Shown: positions 15,711 to 24,041 of the stretch, in pieces | Position numbering within the stretch: position 1 is the first letter of the stretch | Layout: every line of letters begins with the position of its first letter | From: Eubacterium sp. | GTDB taxonomy: Bacteria > Bacillota > Clostridia > Lachnospirales > Lachnospiraceae | Reading direction: 5' to 3' | NCBI GenBank assembly: GCA_017433825.1 | Contig: JAFRGL010000005.1 | Location: forward strand, 122,797 to 186,796 | DNA length: 64,000 nt | Notes under the pieces: generated by a model | Databases searched by the model: none | Seen by the model: the letters and a program-made list of their open reading frames with translations, nothing else | What the model was told of the DNA's origin: nothing | Position numbers and translations under genes: made by a program

Positions 15711-16653
15711 AGAAGTGCTCCTGACAGTAAAAAACGTCAGCAAAGAGTTTCCTGTAAAGAAAAACAAGCTGTATGCCGTATCAGACGTCAGTTTTTCCGT
15801 AGCCAGAGGCGAAACGCTTGGCCTTGTGGGAGAAAGCGGCTGCGGAAAAAGCACACTGGCCAAAATGATAGCCGGTTCACTGCCTGTCAGTTCCGGTTCC
15901 ATAATCCTTGACGGCAGGGATTACACAAAGCTGAAGGCCAGGGAATTCAGGCAGTTCCGGAGAAATATCCAGATGGTTTTCCAGGATCCTTTAAGCTCGT
16001 TTTCACCGAGAATGCGGATCGGAACGTATCTGTGCGAGCCGCGGATCAATTATGACCACATTTCCAGACAGCAGGCTATGGAAGAGGCGGCAAGGCTTTT
16101 GGAACAGGTGGACCTGCCGGTGGAATTCCTGCAGCGGTACCCCCATGAGCTTTCCGGAGGCCAGCTGCAGAGAGTTGCCATAGCAAGGGCAATTGCCATC
16201 GATCCCAAGCTTTTAATCTGTGACGAAGCTACCGGGGCGCTGGATGTTTCCATTCAGAACATTATTGCAAAGCTTCTGGTAAACCTGGTGGAAGAAAAGA
16301 ACATCGGCTGTCTTTTTATCGGGCACGACCTGGCGCTTGTAAGAAGCGTTACCCAGCATATCGCGATTATGTATCTGGGCAGGATTGTGGAGTACCTGGA
16401 CAGTGAAACGCTGGAAGAAGAGTGCCTGCACCCCTATACGAAAGCACTGCTGGAAGCCATTTTTGATGTGTATTGTGATCAGAACGAAGAAATAAAGCTT
16501 TTGACGGGAGAGCCTCCCAGCCCGCTTGTCGTCCATAAAGGCTGCCCTTTCGCACAGCGCTGCGAACGCTGCACCGGCGCGTGCAGCGAGAGCCTTCCCC
16601 TGCTTGAAGAGGCCGGTCCGGGGCACCTTGTCGCCTGTTTTAATCCATTGTAA
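15700..16653 (+). CDS. ABC transporter ATP-binding protein (OppF/NikE-like)
   Basis: A 317-residue ATPase. It starts with TTG at 15700 behind AGGAGG and overlaps the previous gene by 11 bases. Walker A is GESGCGKST, the signature LSGGQLQR and Walker B LLICDEATGALD; the last has Ala-Thr-Gly where most paralogues have Pro-Thr-Ser. The C-terminal oligopeptide-transporter domain has cysteines (GCPFAQRCERCTGACSE) resembling the Fe-S-binding tail seen in some OppD/DppD-type subunits. A 12-base gap separates it from the NifH fusion gene, placing both in one operon. Confidence 0.92.
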   Translation: MPDKEVLLTVKNVSKEFPVKKNKLYAVSDVSFSVARGETLGLVGESGCGKSTLAKMIAGSLPVSSGSIILDGRDYTKLKAREFRQFRRNIQMVFQDPLSSFSPRMRIGTYLCEPRINYDHISRQQAMEEAARLLEQVDLPVEFLQRYPHELSGGQLQRVAIARAIAIDPKLLICDEATGALDVSIQNIIAKLLVNLVEEKNIGCLFIGHDLALVRSVTQHIAIMYLGRIVEYLDSETLEEECLHPYTKALLEAIFDVYCDQNEEIKLLTGEPPSPLVVHKGCPFAQRCERCTGACSESLPLLEEAGPGHLVACFNPL

Positions 16654-16665
16654 CTGAGGTGTAGA

Positions 16666-18873
16666 ATGCGCATAGCTGTTTACGGAAAAGGCGGAATAGG
16701 AAAATCCACCATCAGCGCGAACCTGTCCGCTGCTCTTGCTGCCGCCGGGGAAAAAGTCCTGCAGATAGGGTGCGATCCCAAGCATGATTCCACAAGGCTT
16801 CTCCATCACGGGCAGAAAGTCACCACGGTGCTTGACTATATCCTGAACACCCCGGCCGATGACCAGAAACCGGAAGATATCCTGATGAACGGATTTATGG
16901 GCTGCGGGTGTATTGAAGCCGGCGGGCCAAGGCCTGGGAAAGGGTGTGCAGGACGGGGTATCCTTACCAGTTTTGAGTTCCTGAATAAGCATAATGTTTT
17001 CTCCGGATACAGTACGGTTGTCTATGACGTGCTCGGCGATGTGGTCTGCGGCGGGTTTGCCGTTCCGGTGAGGAAACAGTATGCCGAAGCGGTTTTCCTG
17101 GTGACAAGCGGTGAGGCCATGTCGGTTTATGCCGCCAATAATATCCTGCACGGCATCAGGAACCTTGACCCGGACGGGAAAAGAATCGCCGGGATTATCT
17201 ATAACAGCAGGGGAGCCGGGGACGAGAAGGAAAGAGTGCTTGCATTTGCCGATGCTGTGGGACTGCCGGTCTGTTTAAGCATTCCCAGAAGCAGCGCCTT
17301 TCTTCAGGCGGAAAAGAATGCGTGTACGCTGGTGGAGGAGGACAAAGACCTGCCGGAATCCATGCTGTTTCTGGCCTTTGCGGAAAAACTCATTAAAGGT
17401 ATCCCCCTTTATCCCGCTTCCCCTTTGGGGGAAGAGGAGATGGAACTGTTTATGCGGGGGAGGCTGACCGTGCATCCTGCTTCTGAAACGGAAAAAAACG
17501 ATGACGGATGCGGTATCGTCCCCGTACCGGAAGCAGCTGCCGGTGTTTCCGACGGCTACCGGATTCCGCAGAAAAGGGCGCTGTCCGACCCGTTCAGCAG
17601 AATCCCGCTGTTTGGCTGCGCGTTTCGCGGCGCGGTAGACCTTGCCGTTCATGTAAAGGACGCGGCGGTTCTGGCGCACGCGCCGAAAAGCTGCACATGG
17701 TATGCCGTAAACGGGCTGAGCTCCTACGGCAGACGGGGGCTTTTCGACAGGGGGATACTGTATCCTGCGTTTATCCCGCAGCGGTTTTCCGCCACGGATA
17801 TCGATGTGAAAGACGCGGTGTTCGGCGGGGTTGAACACGCCAGGCAGAAAGCTTTCGAACTGGCAAAACGGGGCGTAAAGACAATTATTGCCGTAACGGC
17901 ATGCATTCCCGGCCTGTCCGGGGATGATCTGCAGCCGGTAAAGGAAGAACTCAGGCAGCATGGAATTCAGATGTATATCGTTCATACCGACGGGGTCGAA
18001 GCGGGGGATTATAACGAAGGCATGGCCTTGTGTTACAAAACCCTTGCAAAAGAGGCTGTCGGGCCGGCAGACAGCCCGGACCCGGATTCGATTAACATTG
18101 TTTACGAGCAGACGTTTTCGTCGGACGCTGACGAAAATTATGCGGCGGTGGAGAATATTCTTTCCCTGCTGGGGATACGGGTAAACTGCAGGTTTTTGTG
18201 CGCGGCATCCGTTAAGGATATCAAAGGCTTCCTTAATGCGCCTTACAGCATCCTGGCAAGAAAGGACCGTCTGGGGCTTGAGCTGAAAAAGATTTTTGAG
18301 GATAATTACGGCTGTAAATTTACGGAAGACGAATTCCCGGAAGGATTCGGCAGGACAGCGGATTTCGCTGAAAAACTGGGAAAGCTGTACGCGAAAGAGG
18401 AAAGGGCTGCGGAACTGGTTCGTGAAAGCAGGAGAAGATACGATGAAGAGCTGTCCGGCCTGCGCCGTGTTTTCTCCGGTATGAGGACCATGATATTCTT
18501 AAGCAGGAAGTATGCGTGGCTGGAAGAGCTTGTAAAAGACCTCGGGCTCGATGTCATAGGCGCAAGTATTCCCGGAACCTCGGAAGCCCTGAACGCCGAA
18601 TGGAATCACAGGTTCTCAAGGCAGTGGGAAACAGACAGGGACGCTTTTGCGCGGACAGTTTCTGAACTGAAGCCTGCGCTTATTCTTACAGGCGATCCTT
18701 CCGTCATTCCCGACCCCCCTGAAGGTTGTACGGTCATACCGGTGAAGAGGACGATAAGAAAAGGTTTCTTTTCAGCGGTTCAGGAAGCACGGAAATGGAC
18801 GGATTATCTCGGAAGGCAGTTGAAAGGAAGGTGGAGAGATGACAGACCAGTATTTGAGAAGTACTACACCTGA
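16666..18873 (+). CDS. NifH-type reductase fused to a nitrogenase component-1 domain
   Basis: A single 735-residue polypeptide. Residues 1 to about 265 are a complete NifH: P-loop GKGGIGKST (8-16), CDPKHDST (36-43), the [4Fe-4S] ligand Cys94 in GCAGRG and Cys128 in DVVCGGFA. After a linker, residues about 310-735 form a NifD/CfbD/BchN-like component-1 domain. Cys318, Cys343 and Cys413 (TACIPGLSGDD) are spaced like the three P-cluster ligands of NifD. Reductase and catalytic subunit are normally separate proteins. Its end overlaps the second component-1 gene by 35 bases. ATP-driven low-potential reduction is expected; the substrate (tetrapyrrole, thioether or other) is unknown. Confidence 0.9.
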   Translation: MRIAVYGKGGIGKSTISANLSAALAAAGEKVLQIGCDPKHDSTRLLHHGQKVTTVLDYILNTPADDQKPEDILMNGFMGCGCIEAGGPRPGKGCAGRGILTSFEFLNKHNVFSGYSTVVYDVLGDVVCGGFAVPVRKQYAEAVFLVTSGEAMSVYAANNILHGIRNLDPDGKRIAGIIYNSRGAGDEKERVLAFADAVGLPVCLSIPRSSAFLQAEKNACTLVEEDKDLPESMLFLAFAEKLIKGIPLYPASPLGEEEMELFMRGRLTVHPASETEKNDDGCGIVPVPEAAAGVSDGYRIPQKRALSDPFSRIPLFGCAFRGAVDLAVHVKDAAVLAHAPKSCTWYAVNGLSSYGRRGLFDRGILYPAFIPQRFSATDIDVKDAVFGGVEHARQKAFELAKRGVKTIIAVTACIPGLSGDDLQPVKEELRQHGIQMYIVHTDGVEAGDYNEGMALCYKTLAKEAVGPADSPDPDSINIVYEQTFSSDADENYAAVENILSLLGIRVNCRFLCAASVKDIKGFLNAPYSILARKDRLGLELKKIFEDNYGCKFTEDEFPEGFGRTADFAEKLGKLYAKEERAAELVRESRRRYDEELSGLRRVFSGMRTMIFLSRKYAWLEELVKDLGLDVIGASIPGTSEALNAEWNHRFSRQWETDRDAFARTVSELKPALILTGDPSVIPDPPEGCTVIPVKRTIRKGFFSAVQEARKWTDYLGRQLKGRWRDDRPVFEKYYT

Positions 18874-20203
18874 CTATATCAGCGGGGCGGTATATGCCTG
18901 CGACGGGATTAAGGACAGTATTGTTTTGATTAACGGTCCCCTTGGCTGCAAATTCTTCTATGGCTTTTCCGCAGGGAAATGTACGCCCAGGGCTTCCGAT
19001 TTGTGGAACATCCGCGGGGCGACGGGTGTGTCCGGGGCCATGTCCGACACACTTCTTCGAAGTCAGTATTTTACCGGTTCTCCGCATATCCCGGCAACGA
19101 ATCTGCGCTACGAGGATTTTATTTTCGGGACAGCCGAACAGCTGAACCGGGCTGTAAATGATATCCTTTCGCTGCACACCTGGTCATTCCTTGCCGTCAT
19201 CCAGGCACCGGGCACCTCTCTTTTAGGGGAAGCGCTGGAGCCGGAACTGGCCGGGACAGCCGGAAAAGCCGGCGTTCCCTTCCTTTATATCGAAGCGCCG
19301 GAGCTGTCCGCAAACATGGATATCGGTTATGACAGAACCGTTGTAAGCATTCTGGAAAAGTTCCGGAAGAAGGGAAGCCGCAGTGCCGCGCGGAAAAGGC
19401 CGTCGGTAAACGTCTTCGGCCTTCACCGTTACAGAAGGCACCTGGAGGGGGATGCGGATGAACTCAGAAGGCTTTTGTCTTTGTGCGGCGCGGACGTACA
19501 CTGCATGGTGTGCTCCGACTGCAGCCTGGATGAGCTGGCCTGTCTTGATGATGCCGATGCCAATATCCTTCTGGAGCCTGAGTGCTGCGCTGAAACCGGA
19601 AGGTATCTGAAGGAGCATTCGGACCTTCCGCTGATAGATATCGGTTTTATCCCGGTGGGACCGGATCTGACGGAAGTTTTTGTCCGTAAAATATGTGCCG
19701 CGCTGGGAACTGACCCCGCAGAGGCGGCTGCCGATATAGAGCAGACAAGGGCAAGAATATATTATCATACTGCCCGCTGGACAGCAGGAAGAGGATTTCC
19801 GCAGGATATCTGCTATACCGCGGAAGGAGAGGCTTCCCTGTTATATGCATTTGCGGATTATCTTACCGGGTATCTCGGCCTGAAGCCCGGCGCGCTGCAG
19901 GTGAATTACAGAAAGTGTCCGAAAAACGGACTTGCAAAACTGGAGAATCTTCTGAAGGAAAGCGGATATCCGGAGGCCGTTTCGAAAGATATAACGGCAG
20001 TCAATAACGCGATCCTCCTCGGTTCTGCCAATACCATTGCCCACGTCCTGCTGTGCAATGATAATGTTTTCGGGATAGAAACGATGTGTCCTTCATCCGG
20101 CTTTATTGATGTTGTCCCGAAAACGTATATCGGCTGCCGGGGCGCGCTGATGCTGCTGGAACAGGTAATAAACGGAATCCGGCTGCTGAAGGCCTGGGAA
20201 TAA
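18839..20203 (+). CDS. Nitrogenase component-1-like second subunit
   Basis: A 454-residue oxidoreductase of the nitrogenase component-1 family. The N-terminus is AVYACDGIKDSIVLINGPLGC, giving cluster-ligand candidates Cys21 and Cys37. At the third ligand position the conserved cysteine is replaced by alanine (VIQAPGTSLLGE, Ala123). A CMVCSDC cluster (222-228) and the GCRGALMLLEQVINGI helix near the end are also visible; the latter is typical of nitrogenase-like subunits. It starts inside the upstream gene with its own GGAAGGTGG ribosome site, suggesting equimolar expression. It probably forms the heterodimer or heterotetramer core with the fused protein. Confidence 0.88.
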   Translation: MTDQYLRSTTPDYISGAVYACDGIKDSIVLINGPLGCKFFYGFSAGKCTPRASDLWNIRGATGVSGAMSDTLLRSQYFTGSPHIPATNLRYEDFIFGTAEQLNRAVNDILSLHTWSFLAVIQAPGTSLLGEALEPELAGTAGKAGVPFLYIEAPELSANMDIGYDRTVVSILEKFRKKGSRSAARKRPSVNVFGLHRYRRHLEGDADELRRLLSLCGADVHCMVCSDCSLDELACLDDADANILLEPECCAETGRYLKEHSDLPLIDIGFIPVGPDLTEVFVRKICAALGTDPAEAAADIEQTRARIYYHTARWTAGRGFPQDICYTAEGEASLLYAFADYLTGYLGLKPGALQVNYRKCPKNGLAKLENLLKESGYPEAVSKDITAVNNAILLGSANTIAHVLLCNDNVFGIETMCPSSGFIDVVPKTYIGCRGALMLLEQVINGIRLLKAWE

Positions 20204-20228
20204 CGGAAGCATCATCCATCAATGATTA

Positions 20229-20259
20229 AGAAACGGGTATGGCAGCCATACCCGTTTCT
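20229..20259. terminator. Bidirectional terminator, 14-bp perfect stem
   Basis: AGAAACGGGTATGG, loop CAG, CCATACCCGTTTCT. It lies between the convergent nitrogenase-like operon and the DeoR regulator gene. Confidence 0.8.
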
Positions 20260-20262
20260 GCA

Positions 20263-21015
20263 TTAATACATTAAAACACCTGTTTCGGACAGCTTTTCCT
20301 TCCATTTATCCGGAAATGCGGTATCCAGTACACAGCCGGTGACCGCGTCAAGGTCCGAAATTTTTGCGAAGGACACCTTGTCAAGCTTCGTATGATCCAG
20401 CACCAGGAAGCTTTCCGAAGCGTGGGAGAGGGCGGCTTTCCGGAATGCGGCGGAGGTATCGTTCGTATCGGTGATGCCTGCTTCAAGGTCCGCGCTGCGG
20501 CAGGAGATAAAAGCCTTGTCCACAAAATGCGATTCCAGGAAAGAAACTGCGGAAACGCCGGTAAAGGTTTTATTGGAGGGGGAATACTCCCCGCCGGTAA
20601 GATGCAGCTTTACCGTTTCGGAAGCGCTTAAAATGTTTGCAATCTCCAGGGAATTGGTCAGCACGGTTACAGACCGTGCCGCTATTTTTTTCGCGATAAA
20701 CCAGCAGGTGGTGGAGCCGTCCAGAAGAATGTAGTCGCCGGGCTGGATCAGCTTATCGCATTTCTCCGCGATGGTTTCCTTTTCGGGAATCATCAGCACC
20801 TGCCTGGTGCCCACGTCCAGGTCGTTTTTCACGCCGTCCAGGATATACGCGCCGCCGTGGGTGCGGATAAGCTCCCCCTTTTCTTCCATTTCCTTCAAAT
20901 CCCGGCGGATGGTCTCCCGGGTAACATTAAGCCTCGCGGCCAGATCCGTAATGGACACACTTTTCTGCTCGGCAAGCAAATCCTTAATGGCATTTTTCCT
21001 GGTTACGGCCAGCAT
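20263..21015 (-). CDS. DeoR/GlpR-family transcriptional regulator
   Basis: A 250-residue regulator. I chose the ATG at 21015 because the protein then begins right before the DeoR helix-turn-helix (KNAIKDLLAEQKSVSITDLA with NVTRETIRRDL) and the family hallmark GELIRTHGGAY. The C-terminal DeoR sensor domain (LLDGSTTCWFIAKKI, then HLTGGEYSPSNKTFTG) binds phosphorylated sugars. It is divergent from the microcompartment operon about 700 bases away and most likely represses it, released by a sugar phosphate. Confidence 0.9.
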   Translation of the reverse strand: MLAVTRKNAIKDLLAEQKSVSITDLAARLNVTRETIRRDLKEMEEKGELIRTHGGAYILDGVKNDLDVGTRQVLMIPEKETIAEKCDKLIQPGDYILLDGSTTCWFIAKKIAARSVTVLTNSLEIANILSASETVKLHLTGGEYSPSNKTFTGVSAVSFLESHFVDKAFISCRSADLEAGITDTNDTSAAFRKAALSHASESFLVLDHTKLDKVSFAKISDLDAVTGCVLDTAFPDKWKEKLSETGVLMY

Positions 21016-21038
21016 ATCGTTTTCCCTTCTTTCTTTAT

Positions 21039-21353
21039 TTATGGAATTAAGTTCTTTTCCCGTTTCCGGATGTTTTTCATTATCAAATGACAGAAGATGA
21101 GATTCTTCAGATTTCCGAAGCATCCGATGATAAAGACAAAAAGCGGGCAGATGGCAAGATTCAGTGCCATCCTTCCTGCGTTAAGCCTTAAGGGCCTTCT
21201 GAAATGCATCAGCAATACAAAATACAGTACGGCAAGCGTACCCAAAACGGCCGCGGTAATGATGCTTCTTATCCGGACTTCGCGGACAGCGGCCTTAGAC
21301 TGCTCCAGTTCCTCTGCGGTCTGTTTTGTGATATCGGTATATTCTCTTTCCAT
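21039..21353 (-). CDS. Hypothetical membrane protein
   Basis: A 104-residue protein with a charged N-terminus (EREYTDITKQTAEELEQSKA) and two predicted membrane helices (about residues 30-50 and 64-90), ending in a basic tail. An AAAGGA ribosome site lies 9 bases before the start. It is upstream of, and in line with, the DeoR gene, with a 23-base gap, so the two may be cotranscribed. I do not recognise the family, and no function can be assigned. Confidence 0.6.
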   Translation of the reverse strand: MEREYTDITKQTAEELEQSKAAVREVRIRSIITAAVLGTLAVLYFVLLMHFRRPLRLNAGRMALNLAICPLFVFIIGCFGNLKNLIFCHLIMKNIRKREKNLIP

Positions 21354-21558
21354 GTGATATGGTTCCTTTCATTTTTGTTAAGGCAACTGTATCACATGGA
21401 CTGTGCAGATTTGTTTTTCCGCGGCTTTTTACGCAGACCGTTCTGCATTTTCCTTAACCAATATACCACATCCTGCGGAGAAATGCTACGAAATTTTGCT
21501 TTTTTTGGCAAAACGCAAATAAATACAACAAAAATCCAAAATAAATCACGTTTACGTG

Positions 21559-21587
21559 TTGACAAATGTTGCAAACGGTGGTAGTGT
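21559..21587 (+). promoter_or_regulatory. Probable promoter of the microcompartment operon
   Basis: A perfect TTGACA (21559-21564), a 17-base spacer and a weak TAGTGT (21582-21587). AT-rich near-repeats of the type TTGCTTTTT...ACGAAA and AAACGCAAA lie on both sides (about 21490-21530 and 21615-21660). They resemble DeoR-family operators and may bind the neighbouring regulator. The rest of the 350-base gap holds nothing I can name. Confidence 0.5.
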
Positions 21588-21709
21588 GTTGGCATAAAGA
21601 TGAATTAAGTGCAGAAATGTTGCTTTTTCGGAGAAAAACGAAATCAAAACGCAAAAAACACGACATCGCATCCGGAAAAGCAAATCCTTAAATGAAAAGG
21701 AGACCGGGC

Positions 21710-22606
21710 ATGATTTATACATTTGAAGACGGCTATCCCAGCGACTACGAAGTAAAAAACACCATTCTGGAAATCGGACGCCGTATGTACGCGAAAAACT
21801 TCGTGGCAAGCAACGACGGCAATATTTCCGCCAAGGTAGCCCCGAACCGCATCTGGTGCACCCCGACGGGCGTATCCAAAGGCTACATGACAGACGACAT
21901 GCTGGTGCTGATGGATTTGGACGGCAACGTCTTAAAGGGCAGCTGGAAGCCCTCCACGGAGATGAAGATGCACCTGCGTGTTTATAAGGAGAATCCGAAG
22001 GTGAACGCGGTGGTGCATGCGCATCCGCCCGCAGCCACCTCCTATGCCATCGCGGGGCTTCCGCTTAACCGCGCAATACTTACGGAAGCAGTCATGGGCA
22101 TCGGGGAAATTCCGCTGGCGCCGTACGCCATGCCCGGCACGGAAGAGGTACCGGAATCCATCGCGCCTTTTGTGAATACGCACAACGGCTGCCTTCTGGC
22201 CAACCACGGGGCACTGTCCTGGGGCAAGGATGCCATGGAAGCCTGGATGCGGATGGAATCCATTGAATATTACGCGCAGGTGAGCATGTACACCAGGGGT
22301 CTTATCGGCCAGGCAAATGAACTTACCTGCGAACAGGTGGACCGGCTGATTGAGCGCCGGACCAATTCCGGCATCACCACCGGCGGACGTCCGCTTTGCA
22401 GGAACTGCGGACCGGACGGCTCCCGGGCATGTGAGAGCGGGAAGTTCTGCAGCTGCCATCCGGATGCGGGAGGAACCTGCAGCTGTCATGCGGGAGCACA
22501 GCAGTCCTGCAGCTGCGGGAACGGTTCTTCTTCCCTTAACAGCGACGAAGCTTCGCTGGTGGCGGAGATTGTAAGCGGCATCCTGGCAGCAAGAGGATAC
22601 CGTTAA
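21710..22606 (+). CDS. Microcompartment class II aldolase (fuculose/rhamnulose-phosphate aldolase-like)
   Basis: The protein is 298 residues. The start at 21710 follows AAAAGGAG; the upstream in-frame ATG at 21692 is less favoured. The aldolase domain (about 1-225) has the zinc ligands in HAHPPA (about 103-105) and NHGALSWG (about 166), and the acidic residue in PSTEMKMH. It would cleave a sugar 1-phosphate to dihydroxyacetone phosphate plus an aldehyde such as lactaldehyde. Residues 230-269 form a cysteine-rich linker with nine cysteines, including three CSC units every ten residues. The last 20 residues (DEASLVAEIVSGILAARGY) are an amphipathic encapsulation peptide that targets it into the shell. 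Confidence 0.9.
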   Translation: MIYTFEDGYPSDYEVKNTILEIGRRMYAKNFVASNDGNISAKVAPNRIWCTPTGVSKGYMTDDMLVLMDLDGNVLKGSWKPSTEMKMHLRVYKENPKVNAVVHAHPPAATSYAIAGLPLNRAILTEAVMGIGEIPLAPYAMPGTEEVPESIAPFVNTHNGCLLANHGALSWGKDAMEAWMRMESIEYYAQVSMYTRGLIGQANELTCEQVDRLIERRTNSGITTGGRPLCRNCGPDGSRACESGKFCSCHPDAGGTCSCHAGAQQSCSCGNGSSSLNSDEASLVAEIVSGILAARGYR

Positions 22607-22672
22607 AAAGGCTTGTAAAAGGAGCCGGTATTTTTAAGACAGACTTTAAGCTGACTGAAAGCAGGTTTATTC

Positions 22673-23626
22673 ATGGGCATTGATGAAGGCCGTATCCGCA
22701 GGCTGGTGCTTGCCGGCGTGGCTGCCGCGGGAGAGGGAAGATTCCTCCCCGTAGGCGTTTCCGCCAGGCATGTGCATCTGTCCGAAGCGGACTTTAAGGC
22801 CCTTTTCGGGGAAAATGAACAACTGCATAAAGAAAAAGACATTTCCCAGCCCGGCCAGTTTGCCGCGAAAGAGAAGGTTACGGTCAAAGGCAGGAAGGCA
22901 AGCCTTGAAAACGTCCGGGTACTCGGGCCTTTCCGTAAGGAAACCCAGGTGGAGATTTCCCTTTCCGACGCGTTTGCCCTGGGAGAAAAGGGCACTCCCA
23001 TCCGGCTTTCCGGGGACCTTTCCGGCACGCCGGGGATTACGCTTACCGGACCGGCGGGCAGCATACAGATAAACGCCGGGCTGATTGTGGCTGAACGGCA
23101 CGCGCATTTCAGCGCGGAGCAGGCGAAAGCCTTCGGCGTACACGACGGGCAGAAGGTGTCGGTGCGCATTGAGGGCAGGCGGCCCGGAATCCTGGAAGAC
23201 GTTGTCTGCAGGGTCGGAAGCGGCCACGAACTGGAGCTGCACATTGATACGGACGAGGCGAACGCCTTCTGTCTGGCAAACGGAAGCCTTGCAGAGCTTA
23301 TCGTACCTGAAACGGGAAGAATGGTGATGCCGGAAGCTCCGTCTCCGGAAGCGAAAAAGGCTTTATCCCCCCCGGAAAAGAAAAACCGGCCGGAAAGCGG
23401 GCCTGAAGGGCCGGCCGTACCGGCGAAACCGCCCTGGGAAGGAAAGGAAATCTTTGATCTGCTGACGGAGCAGGAGGTGCGGGCGGCTTTTAAAAGAAGC
23501 GAACAGAAGGTTTACTGTTCGAAAAAAGCCGTCATTACCCCGGCGGCCAGGGACGCGGCAGCTGCCTGCGAGGTGGAAATCGTGCGGCTTTCTGAAGTGG
23601 AAACAAAAAAGTGGAAGATAGAGTAA
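22673..23626 (+). CDS. pduL: PduL-type phosphate acyltransferase with C-terminal extension
   Basis: A 317-residue protein. An N-terminal encapsulation helix (RIRRLVLAGVAAAGE) precedes the two-barrel PduL domain. Zinc-ligand motifs are SARHVHLSEAD (about 29-39) and the later AERHAHFSAEQA (about 143-154). It converts acyl-CoA to acyl phosphate, recycling CoA inside the compartment. Normal PduL ends near residue 210-220; here a charged Pro/Lys/Glu-rich linker follows. The extra roughly 65-residue domain ends in AVITPAARDAAAACEVEIV, a module I associate with other microcompartment proteins. Cotranscribed with the aldolase. Confidence 0.9.
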   Translation: MGIDEGRIRRLVLAGVAAAGEGRFLPVGVSARHVHLSEADFKALFGENEQLHKEKDISQPGQFAAKEKVTVKGRKASLENVRVLGPFRKETQVEISLSDAFALGEKGTPIRLSGDLSGTPGITLTGPAGSIQINAGLIVAERHAHFSAEQAKAFGVHDGQKVSVRIEGRRPGILEDVVCRVGSGHELELHIDTDEANAFCLANGSLAELIVPETGRMVMPEAPSPEAKKALSPPEKKNRPESGPEGPAVPAKPPWEGKEIFDLLTEQEVRAAFKRSEQKVYCSKKAVITPAARDAAAACEVEIVRLSEVETKKWKIE

Positions 23627-23693
23627 AATGCAAGGATATCTGCGCTGACTGTTTAAGGGCAGCAGGCAGGAAACAAAAAGGAGAGTGTGTACT

Positions 23694-24017
23694 ATGCAGG
23701 TGGCCAGAGTTGTGGGGAATGTGGTAAGCACCCACAAAAGTGAAAAGATTGTCGGCCTGAAGATGCTCCTGGTACAGCCCATCGACATCGCAACCTTCGA
23801 AGAGAAAGGAAATATGGTGGTTGCCTTCGATGCCGTCGGCGCGGGAGAAGGCGAGGTGGTGCTGATTGTATCCGGTTCTTCCTCCAGACAGACGGCGCTG
23901 ACGGACAACAAACCCTCGGACACGGCGATTATCGCCATCATCGACTACATTGATTTGAAGAAGAAGAGGATTTTCGACAAGGAAGAAGACGCGGCGGCAA
24001 GGGCCATGCAGGGCTGA
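23694..24017 (+). CDS. Microcompartment pentamer shell protein (EutN/CcmL family)
   Basis: A 107-residue BMC-P protein that would cap shell vertices. It starts with the typical strand MQVARVVGNVVSTHKSEKIVGLKMLLVQP and has the family's VAFDAVGAGEGEVVLIVSGSSSR core and IIDYID near the end. An extra charged 20-residue C-terminal tail (KKKRIFDKEEDAAARAMQ) sets it apart from the two other pentamer genes in this locus. RBS AAAGGAGAG precedes the start. Confidence 0.92.
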   Translation: MQVARVVGNVVSTHKSEKIVGLKMLLVQPIDIATFEEKGNMVVAFDAVGAGEGEVVLIVSGSSSRQTALTDNKPSDTAIIAIIDYIDLKKKRIFDKEEDAAARAMQG

Positions 24018-24041
24018 ACCGCCGGATAAGGAGCATAGAAA

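Noticed and set aside
16666..20203. True nitrogen fixation locus
   Set aside because: There is no nifB, nifE/N or nifV-type gene, one cluster cysteine is missing in the second subunit, and NifH is fused. A nitrogenase-like reductase is the safer call.
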